Shown in pieces: positions 33,701 through 44,942 of a stretch of 64,000 nt of DNA. The DNA lies in contig JAAAJB010000077.1 of the NCBI GenBank assembly GCA_016098155.1, positions 1 through 64,000 on the forward strand. The letters are read 5' to 3'. A model generated the notes under the pieces. The model did no database searches. It had not been told where the DNA came from and was given only the letters and a program-made list of their open reading frames with translations. Source of the stretch: Actinomortierella ambigua. Lineage: Eukaryota; Mortierellomycota; Mortierellomycetes; Mortierellales; Mortierellaceae. Within the stretch, counting starts at the first letter, position 1. Each line of letters opens with the position of its first letter. A program made the position numbers and the translations under genes.

Positions 33701-36100
33701 CGTCGGCGACAACGGGTCGTGACGGTAGTGGTGGCCGAGGAGACGGACGCGGCGGCGGGGATAGTCGAGACTCGCGAGATGGTCGCGATAGCCGCGATGG
33801 TCGAGACAGCCGCGACAGCCGTGACCGACGGGATGGTCGCGAACATGGCCGTGACCATAGCCGGGCGTTTACCAACCCGCCACGAGATCCACGAGATGTG
33901 TCACGGGAGCAGCAGTCGTCGATGACATCAATGCAGCGTGATGGCGGTGGCAGTCGTGATGGTCGAGGCGGTAGTACCGGCAGCAGCAGTGGTGGAGCTC
34001 TAGTCGAAGACAACATCCCAAAGGGCCCTGCTGGCTGGAAAGACCCGTCGTCGGCGTCGTCGTCGTTGAATGATCGAGACAAGGACCGCTCTTCGCGAGA
34101 CAAGGATGAAGGAGAGAAGGACAAGGAGAGAGGAGGAGGAGGAGGGGACCGAGACGGTCGTAGTGGTGGAGATCGAGAGCGAGTCCGCAGTGACCGCAGC
34201 AGCAACGAGATCCACACTGACAAAGACAAGGAGAAGGAGAAGGACCAAGAAAAGTCGTCATCATCGTCCAGCAAGGATCGGTCCGAGCGGCGCCGAGATC
34301 GTGGTAGTAGTGGGCGCGATGGGTCCAGGGAGCGGTCATCCAGGGACCGATCGTCACGTAGTACTGATCAAGAAGGATCGTTCAGCGGAGGAGGAGGTGT
34401 AGCGACAGCTGGTAACAGCAATACCACGACTGCCACCACTGCTACCGCCGCTGCGGGTGGTGGAAGTAGCAGCTCTGGCCGATCGTCGGATCGACGGAGC
34501 CGTGACAGGGATCGAGACGAAGGACGATCGCGCGGATCGCCGTCCCGCCGCGATGAGACGACCATCAACATTTCATCGGCGACCACGACAACTACGTCGT
34601 CTACCGCGGCCACAGCCGCCTCCAGCACTACAACGGGACGCGAACGCGGTAGCAAGACGTCATCATCGTCACGGTCGGAGCGGTCCTCGGGAAGCAGCGA
34701 GCGCAAGCGTGGCCGAGAGAGTAGGCACCAGAGTCCAGAGCGGGATCATGGATCGCCTAAGCGCCGTCGTGAAGGCGGTGAATCGGAGAGTCTAGCCAGT
34801 GGTGGTGGTGGTGGTGGTGGTGAGGGTGACCGTGACCGTAGTGAACGAGACCGCGACCGGGACCGAAGTGATCGCGACCGGGATCGAAGTGATCGTGATC
34901 GAGACCGAGAACGGGAGCGAGAGCGAGACAAAGGTGGAGAACGGGACCGGGACCGGGACCGCAGTGATCGGGACCGCAGTGACCGTGACCGAGAACACAA
35001 CAGCAGCAGTAGCAGCAGTAACCGGGACCGAGAGCGAGACCGGGATCGTGACCGTGGAGACAAGGATCGTGACCGCGATCGTGGAGGAGACCGCGACCGC
35101 AGTGACCGCAGTGACCGCAGTGACCGTGACCGAGAGCGGGATCGTGGAGATGTACCAGGGTCGCCACGGAAGCGGCCGATTCAGCCAGATGACTCGCCTC
35201 CAGAGAGTAGCCTGTATGCTCGAGGGGAGCGCAGCCGTGACCGTGAACGACATGCTGGTGGTGCCTCAAATAGCAGCGGCGGCAATGGTGTTGCAGGTGG
35301 TGCAGGTAGTAGCTCACCACACTCGCGCGATGCTGATACGCGTATGATGCCACCCCCGCCGCGCAAGGATGCCAGCCCCGCTATTGCGTCTTCGCTTTCC
35401 GGTAGCCAAAACGTACGTGAGAAGGGAAACTGTTTTTTTGCATGGTGACGATTTGATATGTTTGAACCCAATCGGATGGTCGCTAACAAACCCTCCTCAT
35501 TTTTTCTCTCTCTCTCTTACATAGTCGTCACCATCAGCAACAACATCTGGACCCCACGCAGTGCCAACAGGCAGCACAAAGCGCATCAAGCTGAACCGAT
35601 CATCGGAGTCTGACCTTGGTTCACCGCTGCTCCGGACAGGGGCCTTTGCATCCTCGTCGGCGTCATCACCATCATCCACTGCATCACCATCCAACACGAA
35701 TGCCAGTGCATCCATTTCGGCAGGAGCAGGAGGTTCGGCAGCGCCAGCGGCCGCCACGACAACATCTTTGTCTTCGTCATCAGCGCCCATTTCTAGCACT
35801 GACAACAGCGCAGCATCTGGAGGCAGCCACAGGGGTAGCAGCAGCAGCAATGGTGGTGGTGGTGGTAGTGGCGGAGGAGGAGACCGAGACCGAAGCAACC
35901 ACCGGATCCGAGGCACTGGCGCGAACGACATTGATATTCCGCAAGAGGGTCTGTCGACACGGAACCTGCGGTTGAGCCGAAATGGCAACAGCAGCTCTGA
36001 GGCACGGTCGTCAGAGAGTGGACGACGAGAGAGTGGTTCTGGATCCGGAGGTGGAGGAGGAGGTTCTTCATCTGGTCGTCGTCGACAAAACCGCCGTTAA
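27725..36100 (+). CDS. THO2: THO complex subunit 2
   Basis: Nine exons: 27725-27792, 27903-28179, 28309-28436, 28550-28704, 28798-28970, about 29078-29176, 29280-29375, 29491-35412 and 35525-36100. They encode 2497 residues; human THOC2 has about 1600. The N-terminal half is helical and shows THOC2 landmarks such as VNTIQQYKQTKFNLLREASE and LGFRFQYFQ. The Tho2 C-terminal domain spans about residues 1047-1390 (CWRSMVPEFYILFWQLSLYD, FCVFPRACFSAQDAIFCAKL, DRFHHTE). The remaining 1100 residues are low-complexity: Ser/Gln/Gly runs and long RD, RS and ER repeats. THO2 is the scaffold of the nuclear THO complex. That complex couples transcription to mRNP packaging and export and limits R-loops. Exon 8 is 5.9 kb without an intron. 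The exon 6 start may be one base off. Confidence 0.95.
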
Positions 36101-36155
36101 AAAACACGAAGCCCTGGTCGTCGTCGACAAAACCGCCTTTAAAAACCACGGACCA
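36072..36155 (+). repeat. 42-bp tandem duplication across the THO2 stop codon
   Basis: Two copies (36072-36113 and 36114-36155) begin with CTGGTCGTCGTCGACAAAAC and differ at only a few bases. The first copy encodes the last residues and the stop; the second lies in the 3' UTR. Confidence 0.9.
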
Positions 36156-36289
36156 AAACGAAAGGAGTAGTTGAAAAAAAAATGAAAATAAAAGTAGCAG
36201 CTGATCTTTATTACGAGTCTTTTTTATTTTTGTAAGTGTGGCATAATTTGACATGAAAAAGGTGGGAAGGGTTGTGGTTGTTGTTTTTT

Positions 36290-37087
36290 TTACACAACGA
36301 ATGGAATGAAGCGCCAGCGCTTGCTGGCATATGCAGTAAATTCAGACTTGAAGTGGTCCTTGAGCATCTGTTCTTCGCCACGGACACGGTAAATGGTCAA
36401 GCCAACGCAGGCCACCAAGAAGCCGAGTGTGACCAGCTCGCCAGGCATGGGGATACGGATGGGCAGGATGTCGAGGATGGGTCGGGCAATGGCATCCCAG
36501 TAGCCCTGGTAGACCAAGAAGGCTAGGTAGGTCATGCCGGTCATCATCAATCCAGTGTAAGATGGGTGCAGCAAGTACTTGTATGGTCCATCCTGAACGA
36601 GTTTGTGGTTGGGACGGATGGTGAGGGCGTACTAATAAAATAAAAAAAAAACGAGGGTGAAGTTGTGTAAGTTGTCATGGATATGGTTTGTGTTCCCCAA
36701 TGGTTAGAATCAATCAACACCCCCCCCCCTTACTGTTCATCTCTCTCTCTCTCTCTCTCAACTTACGGTAAAGAATCGATCAAGGGTCCGGAATGCCCAT
36801 GCACGTAAGAGGTAGCCCAGGATGGCTACTGTGGTGGCCATGGCCTGCCAGGTCTTCAAGTCGGACGCGATCCAACCTCGATACATAAAGGCCCAGTAGA
36901 CGGCAGAGCCGATCATGGCAGCCACCTGGCCAACGTCGGGCATCAGGTGGATCATGAGCAAGGCAAAGACGCCCTCGTCCTTGATCTTGTCTGTTGCTCT
37001 GGAGGTCGTCTTTGCCGAGGGTGGAGGCCGGATGGAGAGGATCAGGACGGCGGTATGCACAGCAAGCACTACAGTTTTCGCGAGCAT
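36290..37087 (-). CDS. Isoprenylcysteine carboxyl methyltransferase-family membrane protein
   Basis: Two exons (36767-37087, 36290-36631) encode 220 residues with about five hydrophobic helices. The C-terminal half has the ICMT/PEMT-type signature: LRAWAFRTLDRFFT, GPYKYLLHPSYTG, then a late RVRGEEQMLKDHF and YASKRWRFIPFVV. In this superfamily the GPYxxxxHP and xxEE motifs bind S-adenosylmethionine at the ER membrane. True Ste14/ICMT methylates prenylated CaaX cysteines. The short N-terminus and a Leu in place of the usual Arg of RHPSY leave open that this is a divergent family member with another acceptor. It is tail-to-tail with THO2, with 189 bp between stops. Confidence 0.83.
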
Positions 37088-37197
37088 TCTCAGTGTTGTA
37101 TTATTGGGGCTGGTGTGTGTGGGGGGTTTTGAGTGTTGAGGGAAGTCTGAGTGGGAGGAATGGAAGGATGAAATGTGGAGTGAAATGAGAAGAGTGT

Positions 37198-37205
37198 CTT
37201 ATATG
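37198..37205 (-). promoter_or_regulatory. TATA-like box of the ICMT-family gene
   Basis: CATATAAG on the minus strand, about 112 bp upstream of the ATG at 37087. The same octamer occurs at a similar spacing before the minus-strand Cys-rich gene at 52335-52866. Confidence 0.45.
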
Positions 37206-37807
37206 AAATGACAATGGTGTGAAGACAGCAAGTTCGTTTGTGGAGACACTTGCCAAGTTTCTGAGCAAAAAGAGTCAAACTCTATGATTGCCTCGAGGAA
37301 CTCGGCTGGACAAATAGTACATATGATTTCCTTTCTACCTTGCCCCCCGCAATCGGCTTGTCCCCCACCCACCACCACCCCACTCTTCTCCACCCTCGTT
37401 TTCTCTTCTTTTAGAATTCAGAAGGGGCTACATGTGTATGCTGCCGAAAAATGTGTTGCTCTCTCCTAAGCACCATCCCTTGGCTGTGTGGGTTGCGTGC
37501 GGTTGGGTGTACAAGAGAAAACGTGCACAGACAGAGTCGCTTCATCGCACCCATTCTTGTTTGTTGTGTTTGCCCACCTGCCAGAGTCTTGCATTGTCAC
37601 GCAAGCTTGTTGGACTGTTCAGGTGCAAGAGCTTGGCAGCCGAAACGGGTTCATATGGGATGTGTGGGGGGGGGGAGAGGAGGGAAAAGAGAGCCCTTGC
37701 AAAAAGAGGTCACACACGGCTGGGACTGCTTTCCATTAAAATCCCAAAAGTATGTTGTACATCGTCTAAAGATCCCATACGATTGGCGTGTGAGGCTGTT
37801 ACGCTGC
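37206..37807. other. Intergenic, upstream of U6
   Basis: About 600 bp between the ICMT-family promoter and the U6 TATA element. No conserved upstream element of the RNA polymerase III promoter was identified by eye. Confidence 0.45.
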
Positions 37808-37814
37808 TTAAATA
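37808..37814 (+). promoter_or_regulatory. TATA element of the U6 gene
   Basis: TTAAATA lies 23-29 bp upstream of the predicted U6 5' end, the position expected for a gene-external RNA polymerase III TATA element. Confidence 0.6.
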
Positions 37815-37836
37815 GCGGGAGTGACTTACTATTATT

Positions 37837-37957
37837 GTGTTGGGATTTTATCCCACACATACCTTAAACTTGGAACGATACAGAGAAGATTAGCATGGTC
37901 TCTGCACAAGAATGACACGTAAATCTACGAGTGGAAGCCCCACGGGGCAATTATTTT
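37837..37957 (+). ncRNA. U6 spliceosomal snRNA
   Basis: The invariant core GGAACGATACAGAGAAGATT is present, including the ACAGAGA box (37880-37886) that pairs with the 5' splice site. It is followed by the AGC triad (37892-37894) and GACACG, the end of the internal stem-loop. The internal stem-loop carries UCU...AGA where the usual U6 has CCU...AGG, a compensated change that keeps pairing. The predicted 5' stem-loop (TGGGA-TTTTA-TCCCA with TGTG/CACA below) differs from the common short hairpin. Downstream of the core is a small GCCC-CACG-GGGC hairpin before the T-run. U6 forms the catalytic core of the spliceosome with U2, fitting this intron-rich genome. 5' and 3' ends are approximate. No intron interrupts it. 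Confidence 0.93.
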
Positions 37958-37962
37958 TTTTT
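37954..37962 (+). terminator. RNA polymerase III terminator of U6
   Basis: A run of nine T follows the U6 3' hairpin, the standard Pol III stop signal. Confidence 0.8.
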
Positions 37963-38808
37963 CTTTCTCTCGGGGGGTACCTTCACTGGGGCATGCAGGT
38001 CCCCCACATGTTGCTTTTGCAGGTTGCTACGACAGATAGCCAACTCCTCTCTCTCACAATGGTTTTTTTTGTTGAGCAGTAGTTCTCTAGGCGCAAACAA
38101 ACAGGTTAAGGCCAGTGCCGAGTCTGTCTTCCTCCTCCATGTTCTTGTAGGCCCCGGTCCTGTAAGCTCCTAGGCACGGGATTGCCAGATCGATCCTCTC
38201 CTTCTCTCTTTCTCTCTCTCTACATTATAGAAAGGATGAGACGGTGAAGTAGTTTTGCCCACCAGAGTTCCTGAATGCCATCGTTATCCACATATCAAGA
38301 CGCACGTTGGCATCGAAAGGCTTAGAAATACATCGACAAAGGAGAGTGGGTACAACCATTTTTCACCTTTCCTCATCCCCGCGGAGAATGGATACCACCC
38401 ACCCCTTTACACGAGTAAACAATGTCAAGTTGCTTGCTGAGAGACAACATTGTTAATGGCGTGGCAGCCATACAGCTCAGGATGCTTGACATCGCTGAAA
38501 GTGACTACAGAAGAGAAGAGAGGGAGCATCCTTGGGTCAGCTCTGTCACGTATCTTGCCTCATCAATAATCTCTTTGCTACGAGTCTATGGAGGTGTAAA
38601 GGAAGCAGTCCATATCATCTTTGTTTCCTGTGCGGTTGTGTGCTTGAGGCATGGCCATGCTTGCCACGCAATTTTTTTTTGTTTCGGTTGTCAAAGGGGC
38701 ACACAGGAATCGGACTGCTCAATCCCCCTCACCTCTCTCTCTACTCTCTGTCTGGACGACTCTGTTGCTGAACTACCACTTCTCTCCACATCCATTCCCC
38801 AGGCAGGC
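37963..38808. other. Intergenic / probable 5' UTR of the nucleotidyltransferase gene
   Basis: About 850 bp. A CT-rich tract lies at about 38200-38222. A CCCCAG acceptor-like site (38796-38801) sits 7 bp before the ATG at 38809, suggesting an intron in the 5' UTR. An in-frame extension back to 38422 exists but lacks protein-like character. Confidence 0.5.
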
Positions 38809-41800
38809 ATGGCAAACAAGAAGTCGGGGCGCAATAGCTCCAGGAATCCTGCACCCCCAGCAGCAAATGCACCACCCACAACTGCTGCCTCTACTTCTGC
38901 TACTGCATCGGCCCCCAAGAATGCATCTGTCGCCTCCTCCGACCTCGACAACAACATGCGGGAAAAGTTGGGGATTACGCCGAGCATGGTCATTCATTCC
39001 AGCACCGACCTCCACCTGACATTCATTGAGGCCCTTTACGATTGCATCGTGTACGAGCTTGCTCTCAAGAAAGGTCTTCACCTGAAGCACCGGGACGTCG
39101 CTGTCCGCTATGCCCAGATCCAGATGGCGTTTGCCTACGCGATATCTCCATTGATAGGCTGGCGGGACGACCTCTATTACTCGATTATCATCTCGCGAAT
39201 GCACAATAGCCCTGCAGCAGTGGAGGCATTTGCCAAGACAGCCAGCCCCATTCGCGTCAAGGGTCTATATCCGTATAACCGCCAGATATACATGAAGACG
39301 CAGCTGATTGAGCTCGGGTACGATTATGAGCATGTCAACGGCTATGTAGCAGTGGACTCGTTGATTGAGCGATCAGAGTACATCGCATCGGAAGGCGAGG
39401 AGGATGCTCGCAGTCTTACGAGCGACCAGCATGTCGGCTACTTTGCGCTGCCAAGGCTTAGCAAGGACCACCAACTAGTCTTCCACCAGCGCTATATCGC
39501 CATGGTCCCCAAGGAGTACCACGATCCAATTGCTGTCATCGTGCTGGCCCTCCGTCGGATCTGGGGAAGCACAGGCACAAATGCGACTACCAAAGAAGGC
39601 AAGACCCGTCTCGTCAAGCGAGATCGTTTCGGGGTGGAGGAGTACACAGAAGATTGGACACGGAAGTATGCTGAAAAACACAGGATCAAGCCAGCCCCAC
39701 CACCACTGCAACAGTCGCAAAAGTCGACGGCACCGCCAGTCCTCCATGAGCTGCACGAGTTGGAGATGGCGAATGGCTCGCTGCACCACCACACCAAGGT
39801 CTTGCAGGCGAGGAGCGATCAGCTTCCATCATCGACTGCTACTACCACTGCTACTGCTGCATCCAAGGAGAAGCGTGATAGCCAGCCCTCGCCGTCATCA
39901 CCATCTCCACTATCAGCAGCTCCGACGGAGAAGAAGGATCTACGGCCGCAGACAGCTACCTCAGCCTTGGAGAAGAAGACTGGCTTACCCTCCTCGCAAG
40001 GGATAGCATCGGCTGGAGGTAGTGGCGCCCCGACCCTGCCTTTGACTGCAACGTCTTCTCTTCATGCAAAGAGTGACACCCAGCCATCGACACCGACACC
40101 AGTCTCCAAGCAGTCCATCGGTTCCCAGTCACCAAAGCAACCCAGCAATCCTCAGCCATCCTCGGTTACTCCCAGGCAGCGCAACGATACCCAACCAACA
40201 GCAGTGGCTTCGAAAGAGACCAGTGAGGTCAAGCCAGTAGCCTCCGCCACTTCAACAGAGAACAATACTCTTCAGCGCGCTGCGCCTACCTCCAAGTCAA
40301 GCAGCAATTCCCTGTCCTCGACGACTGCCTCTTCAAGCGATGCCAGCAGCTTGCTGCGGCCTTCCACGCCGCCCACCCCAAAGGACAAACACGATCCTCA
40401 AGCTCCGGCAACTCCTCTATCAGCAAAGGCAAAGGGTGCTGTTTTGCAACCTTCACCCTCGCCTTCAAGCGGGAAGAGTAACACTCCACCATCAGTGCTT
40501 GCTGCATCGAAGCAGACCGACGACTCACAGGCGACAAAATCAGTTTTCAACAGTAGTGTTATCACTCCGCCATCGATGTCTGGTTCTACTGGCACTGCCG
40601 TTGCACCATCGCCACAGAACACTACAAAGCAGATGAGTGCCACCCAGGCCCGACCTACCGCTTCGGATTCTTCGCTGGCAACAGGTCAAGCCTCAGCAGC
40701 CAAGCAGTCTCAGCAGTCAACATCTTCCTCAAATGGGGCTAGCCAGTCGCCAATGCAGTCCGCTCCACCCAAGGACAAGGCCATTCCCAAGGTTGCTCAG
40801 AGCATCTCGAAGGATAGGCCTGATACCCAACAGTCGTTGGTCTCTGCGCCCAAGGCGAAGGGCGAAACTCTATCACCGGCAGCCCCGCTAGGCAGTGCAA
40901 GCAATGCTTCGACCTCCCTACTAAAAGCCTCTGGGCAGGCCGCTGATGCCAAAGCAGTCCCTGCCATGCTGACGAGTAAGGGCCTAGGTTTAACATCTCA
41001 AGCAACGACTGGTGCAACACTCGCCACAGCCACGGCTACGACTGCAACAACCGCAACAGCTGCAACCACCACAACAACTCCAGCAACTGCAACAACCGTG
41101 ACAACCACTACAACTGCATCAACTGCATCAATTGCAACAACTGCAACAATTGCAAAGACGGCAGCCACTCTCGCGACATTTTATCCAGAGAGGAAAGTAG
41201 CCACTCCACGAAAATTGGCTCCAACATTGAACAAGATGGTGGACGAGGCTTCTCCAGATAGTGCACCGACCTTTTATTGCGACCTCGAACTGGCGGACTT
41301 TAATGGCCCCAATCCGCATCTTCAACTATGCCAGCCCAAGGTCGACGGTTTGTCTCGGGTGCAATTCTACCAGGATCTCAGCGACCAGGCCAATCTGGCT
41401 TACGAGGTAACTATTTCCTCTCGTGATTTCTTATTATGTTCTGCATGAATAGAGATGATGATGATGATGATATTTTTTTTGGAGATCTGACTTGGGTATC
41501 ACTCGTCCATCACAATTCGAATGTCTACAGAGCGTCCTACCCGATGCAAAGACGGTAGCCAACCATGCAGAGTTGTTGTTGCTATTGCAAAGGGCCTTAG
41601 GTGAAATCTATCCAGGTCCTCAGTCCAATGTTCTATCATTTGGGTAAGCATATCTCTGCTCTCTGCTGTTGTTGATAGACAGAACTGAGTTTTTCCTTTT
41701 CCTTTTCCTGTTCCCCTACCCTCCCTTTGTTTTTATGAAAAATATTAATCAAAGAATGCTCTATTCCTTCAATGGTTGTCAATGCTTTACCTCTAGATCG

Positions 41801-42814
41801 TACTGTAATGGCCTGTTGATGAATGACAGCGACGCCGATTTCTGCATTGCAGGCGATTCACGAGCGAACGAACCACCACTCGCAGACATGATGATTCTGG
41901 GGTTGTATCTGGAGGACATGGGTATGGAAGAGATTCAGGTGGTGGACCAAGCGACGGTGCCGATTGTCAAGTTTGTGGACCCACACACCAAACTCAAGGG
42001 CGATATCAACTATGGCAATCGACTTGGCGTGGTGAACTCGGAGATGATCAAGATGTACACCGAGATTGACATTCGATGCAAGAAGCTGTTGTATCTGGTC
42101 AAGCTACTGTGTCGACGTCAGGGGATCAACGACTCGAGCAAAGGCACGCTGAGCAGCTACGCCCTCAACATGATGGGCATTACCTTCTTGCAGAACCAGG
42201 TTCCACCTATCCTTCCTCGGCTACAGGCGCAGTCGAGTTCGACGACCGCGACCACAAAGTCTGTGGAATACTATCAACGAGGTCGAGAGGGCCGGATGAT
42301 TTGGCGCAGCGTCAGTTGTACATACGACACAGATCTGGAGCGGTATCGGGACTTTGGTAAGGCGAATCGCAAGTCGATTGGGCGACTCTTGTTAGAGTTT
42401 TTCGAGTTTTTCTCGCGTTATTATGATTACACTGGATGGGAGGTCTCGCCGGCGCTTGGTGTATTTGCTATCCAGCACTATCGCGGGCCACATCACTCAG
42501 GATGGGCATCAACCTCCGCCACAGCTACCACGCCATCCTCAACTCCAACCTCGACGACAGCGAGGGTGGGTAGCCCTGGTAGCAACACGGGCGCAAGCAC
42601 TTTCAACAACTACAACAATGGCAATAGCAGCAACAACTACAACTTTGGCTATGGTTCACGCGCAAGCGCAGGCATTTTCCGGGTGGTGGACCCATTCTTG
42701 CCACAGCGCAACCTTGTTGGTACCTGTCGTGGCGAGAACATTGAGCTGGTGTGGCGTACATTTGACACGATCTACAAATCTCTTTCGAAAGGAGATCTGT
42801 ATGGGGTCCTGTAA
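38809..42814 (+). CDS. Non-canonical poly(A) polymerase / terminal uridylyltransferase (Cid1/Trf-like)
   Basis: Three exons (38809-41406, 41531-41643, 41797-42814) encode 1242 residues. The catalytic nucleotidyltransferase domain is C-terminal. The GS helix turn and first two aspartates are SFGSYCNGLLMNDSDADFC, with D916 and D918; the third is D973 in GDINYGNRLGV, matching the Cid1 triad. A PAP-associated region follows (SSKGTLSSYALNMMGITFLQ; FEFFSRYYDY). About residues 60-290 form an unrecognised ordered domain (LALKKGLHLKHRDVAVRYAQ, YPYNRQIYMK). Residues about 300-840 are a low-complexity Ser/Thr/Pro/Gln/Ala linker. Such enzymes add A or U tails to RNA 3' ends. Which nucleotide is added is not decidable here. 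A second low-complexity insert (Ser/Thr/Asn) splits the end of the catalytic part. Confidence 0.87.
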
Positions 42815-43801
42815 TTTTCTTTTTTTTTCTTTTTTTTTCTTTTTTTTTGCTCGCCAATGACATCCATTTCCTCCACTTCCCCACTTCTTCGCTTCCTCAG
42901 CTTCCCCACGTCCTCAACTTCCCCACATGTACAAAAAAGAAAAAATATATATATAAAAGAATAAAAAGAGCCAACAGAACAGCAGAACAGCAGAACAGAG
43001 CAGAAAGAAGGGCATTCTGGATATGTTTGAGATTTGGATGATTCATAAACGTTAATGGGAACAACCTCCACAGACACCGAACACAGACAACCCACGGTTA
43101 CCCCTCGCCTCTCTGCCCGATGCTCTCGCTCTCGGAGGTGGTGGGGGTGGGGAGGGCCAACGTTGTTGCACTGGCCACGATTGTCAACAATAGATACTGG
43201 ATGGAGGTATGAAGGTAACATCGCGTTTATTTTCCTCATTGACTTGGGCATGCCGCCTTGACTCTGTGCCTCCCCCACCCCCACATGCCCAACTGGTATG
43301 TGAGCTTGATGCTTTCCTACAAACAGATGGGGGAAAGGGGGGAAGGGGATGTCGCTAAAGCGGGGGAAGAGAGGGATGGGTAAGGTGCCTCTTTCTTTTC
43401 TTGGACCTCGGATGGATCAGACCACTTTGGGGACAGTCACTCCGATTCACTGCGATTGGCTGCAGCAGTGTCGGCAGTTGAGTTCATTGATAGATGTGCC
43501 TGGGAGAACAATACAATCATACAAAAAAAAAAAAAAAAAAGAAAGCTCTTCTCGCTCCCACCCCCAGGCCTTCGCGAGTCTGCCTTGTTTTTTTTGTCTG
43601 AGTTTCCTTCCTTCCTCTAATCAGCTTTCTTCCTCCTCTTCTTCTTCTTCTCTCCCATTCATCTCCACTCTGCAATTTACCCTTCCTTCCTTCCTTCCTT
43701 TACCCTCACAGGAACAAGTTTCAAGGACCCTATACCACTCAGAGCTCAGCCTTAAGATTACTTCACCACCTCAGCCTCCCCATTCCACCAAACTCGACAC
43801 A
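42815..43801. other. Intergenic
   Basis: About 990 bp with T-runs right after the stop, three CTTCCCCAC repeats at about 42890-42930, CAGAACAG repeats near 42976-43000, and a CT-rich leader (CCTTCC repeats) before the IPP isomerase start. No gene was seen. Confidence 0.55.
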
Positions 43802-44896
43802 ATGGGTCACAGCACCACCGTCACTCCTCAGCCTGAGCCTCTTACCACCATGATTGCCGCCGACGTTGACCTGTCCAACTACGATGAGGAGCAGGTCCGC
43901 CTGATGGAGGAAATGTGCATTGTCGTCGACCGCGATGACAAGCGTATTGGAGCTGACAGCAAGAAAACCTGTAAGTCGCTTTTCTAGCTGCTAGCCAGGT
44001 CATTGTTTGGATGGTGTACTGTCATTTCTTTGTTGGGTCGTTCTCACGCACGATATGGCTTCATTTGAGTTTTTTTTGGTGCATTTCCGCCTGGTTCCCC
44101 TCACTCTGGATTGGGAGAGCAAAGAGAACAATGAACCATACAAATCAGGAAAGAGAAAAGAGGCACCTTCCACACCCCACTTTCCTTCCCCCCCTCACCA
44201 AAACCAGATATTCAAGGCTCAAAACTCAATGATGAGACTAATCGGGCAAACCCCTGTTTGTTTACTATTGTTTCGGTTTATACAGGCCACCTGATGAAGA
44301 ACATTCTCGGCCTCAAGCTGCTGCACCGCGCCTTCTCAGTGTTCCTGTTCTCGGCCGACGGTCAAAAGATGCTGCTGCAGCAGCGCGCGACCGAGAAGAT
44401 TACGTTTCCGGATGCATGGACCAACACCTGCTGTTCGCACCCATTGAACACAGCGGACGAGCTCGTGGAGGAGAACCAGCTGGGCGCGCGGACAGCAGCT
44501 CAGCGCAAGCTGTTCCACGAGCTCGGCATCGTGGCCGAGGATGTGCCGCTGGAGGATTTCCACTTTTTGACCAGGATCCACTACCTGGCGGCGTCGAACG
44601 AGGTGTGGGGCGAGCACGAGATTGACTACATCTTCTTTGTCCGCCCACAGCACAAGGAGCTGATCGATATCGCGCCCGTGGCGAACGAGGTCCGGGATGT
44701 TATGTGGGTCACACAGGACGAGCTCCGGGAGCTGCTGGAGAAGGGCGTTCAGGAGGGGTCTGGTATCATTGTCACCCCTTGGTTCAAGCTCATTTGCGAA
44801 AACTTTTTGTTCAAGTGGTGGAACCGCATGCTTGAGAACGGCGGTGTCTCCAAGGTCGCGCGCCAGGAGGAGGTCGAGAAGATCTTCCGTCTGTAA
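43802..44896 (+). CDS. IDI1: Isopentenyl-diphosphate delta-isomerase
   Basis: Two exons (43802-43970, 44286-44896) encode 259 residues, near the usual length of type I fungal/animal enzymes. The catalytic cysteine lies in WTNTCCSHPL. The Nudix-like segment is GARTAAQRKLFHELGI, and the metal/acid residues are in WGEHEIDYIFFV. RAFSVFLFSADGQKMLLQQR and ITFPDAWTNT are classic type I landmarks. It interconverts IPP and DMAPP in the mevalonate route, feeding sterol, ubiquinone, dolichol and carotenoid synthesis. No peroxisomal or mitochondrial signal is obvious. The single intron splits the codon of the Cys in CHLMKN and is 315 bp long. Confidence 0.97.
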
Positions 44897-44898
44897 AT

Positions 44899-44935
<37 letters not shown>

Positions 44936-44942
44936 GCACACA
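44899..44942 (+). repeat. (CA)n microsatellite
   Basis: A CA run with a few TA and CG interruptions, starting three bases after the IPP isomerase stop codon. Confidence 0.95.

Noticed and set aside
34800..35160. Short regularly repeated DNA that could be mistaken for a CRISPR-like array
   Set aside because: The repeats are coding RD dipeptide units without unique spacers in a eukaryotic gene.
33000..35353. Several 100-330-codon antisense frames in the THO2 repeat region
   Set aside because: Low-complexity codons rarely make stops in other frames; these have biased composition and no splice logic.
38422..38808. In-frame N-terminal extension of the nucleotidyltransferase by 129 codons
   Set aside because: The extension has non-protein-like composition, and an AG acceptor-like site lies right before the ATG at 38809, so it is more likely 5' UTR.
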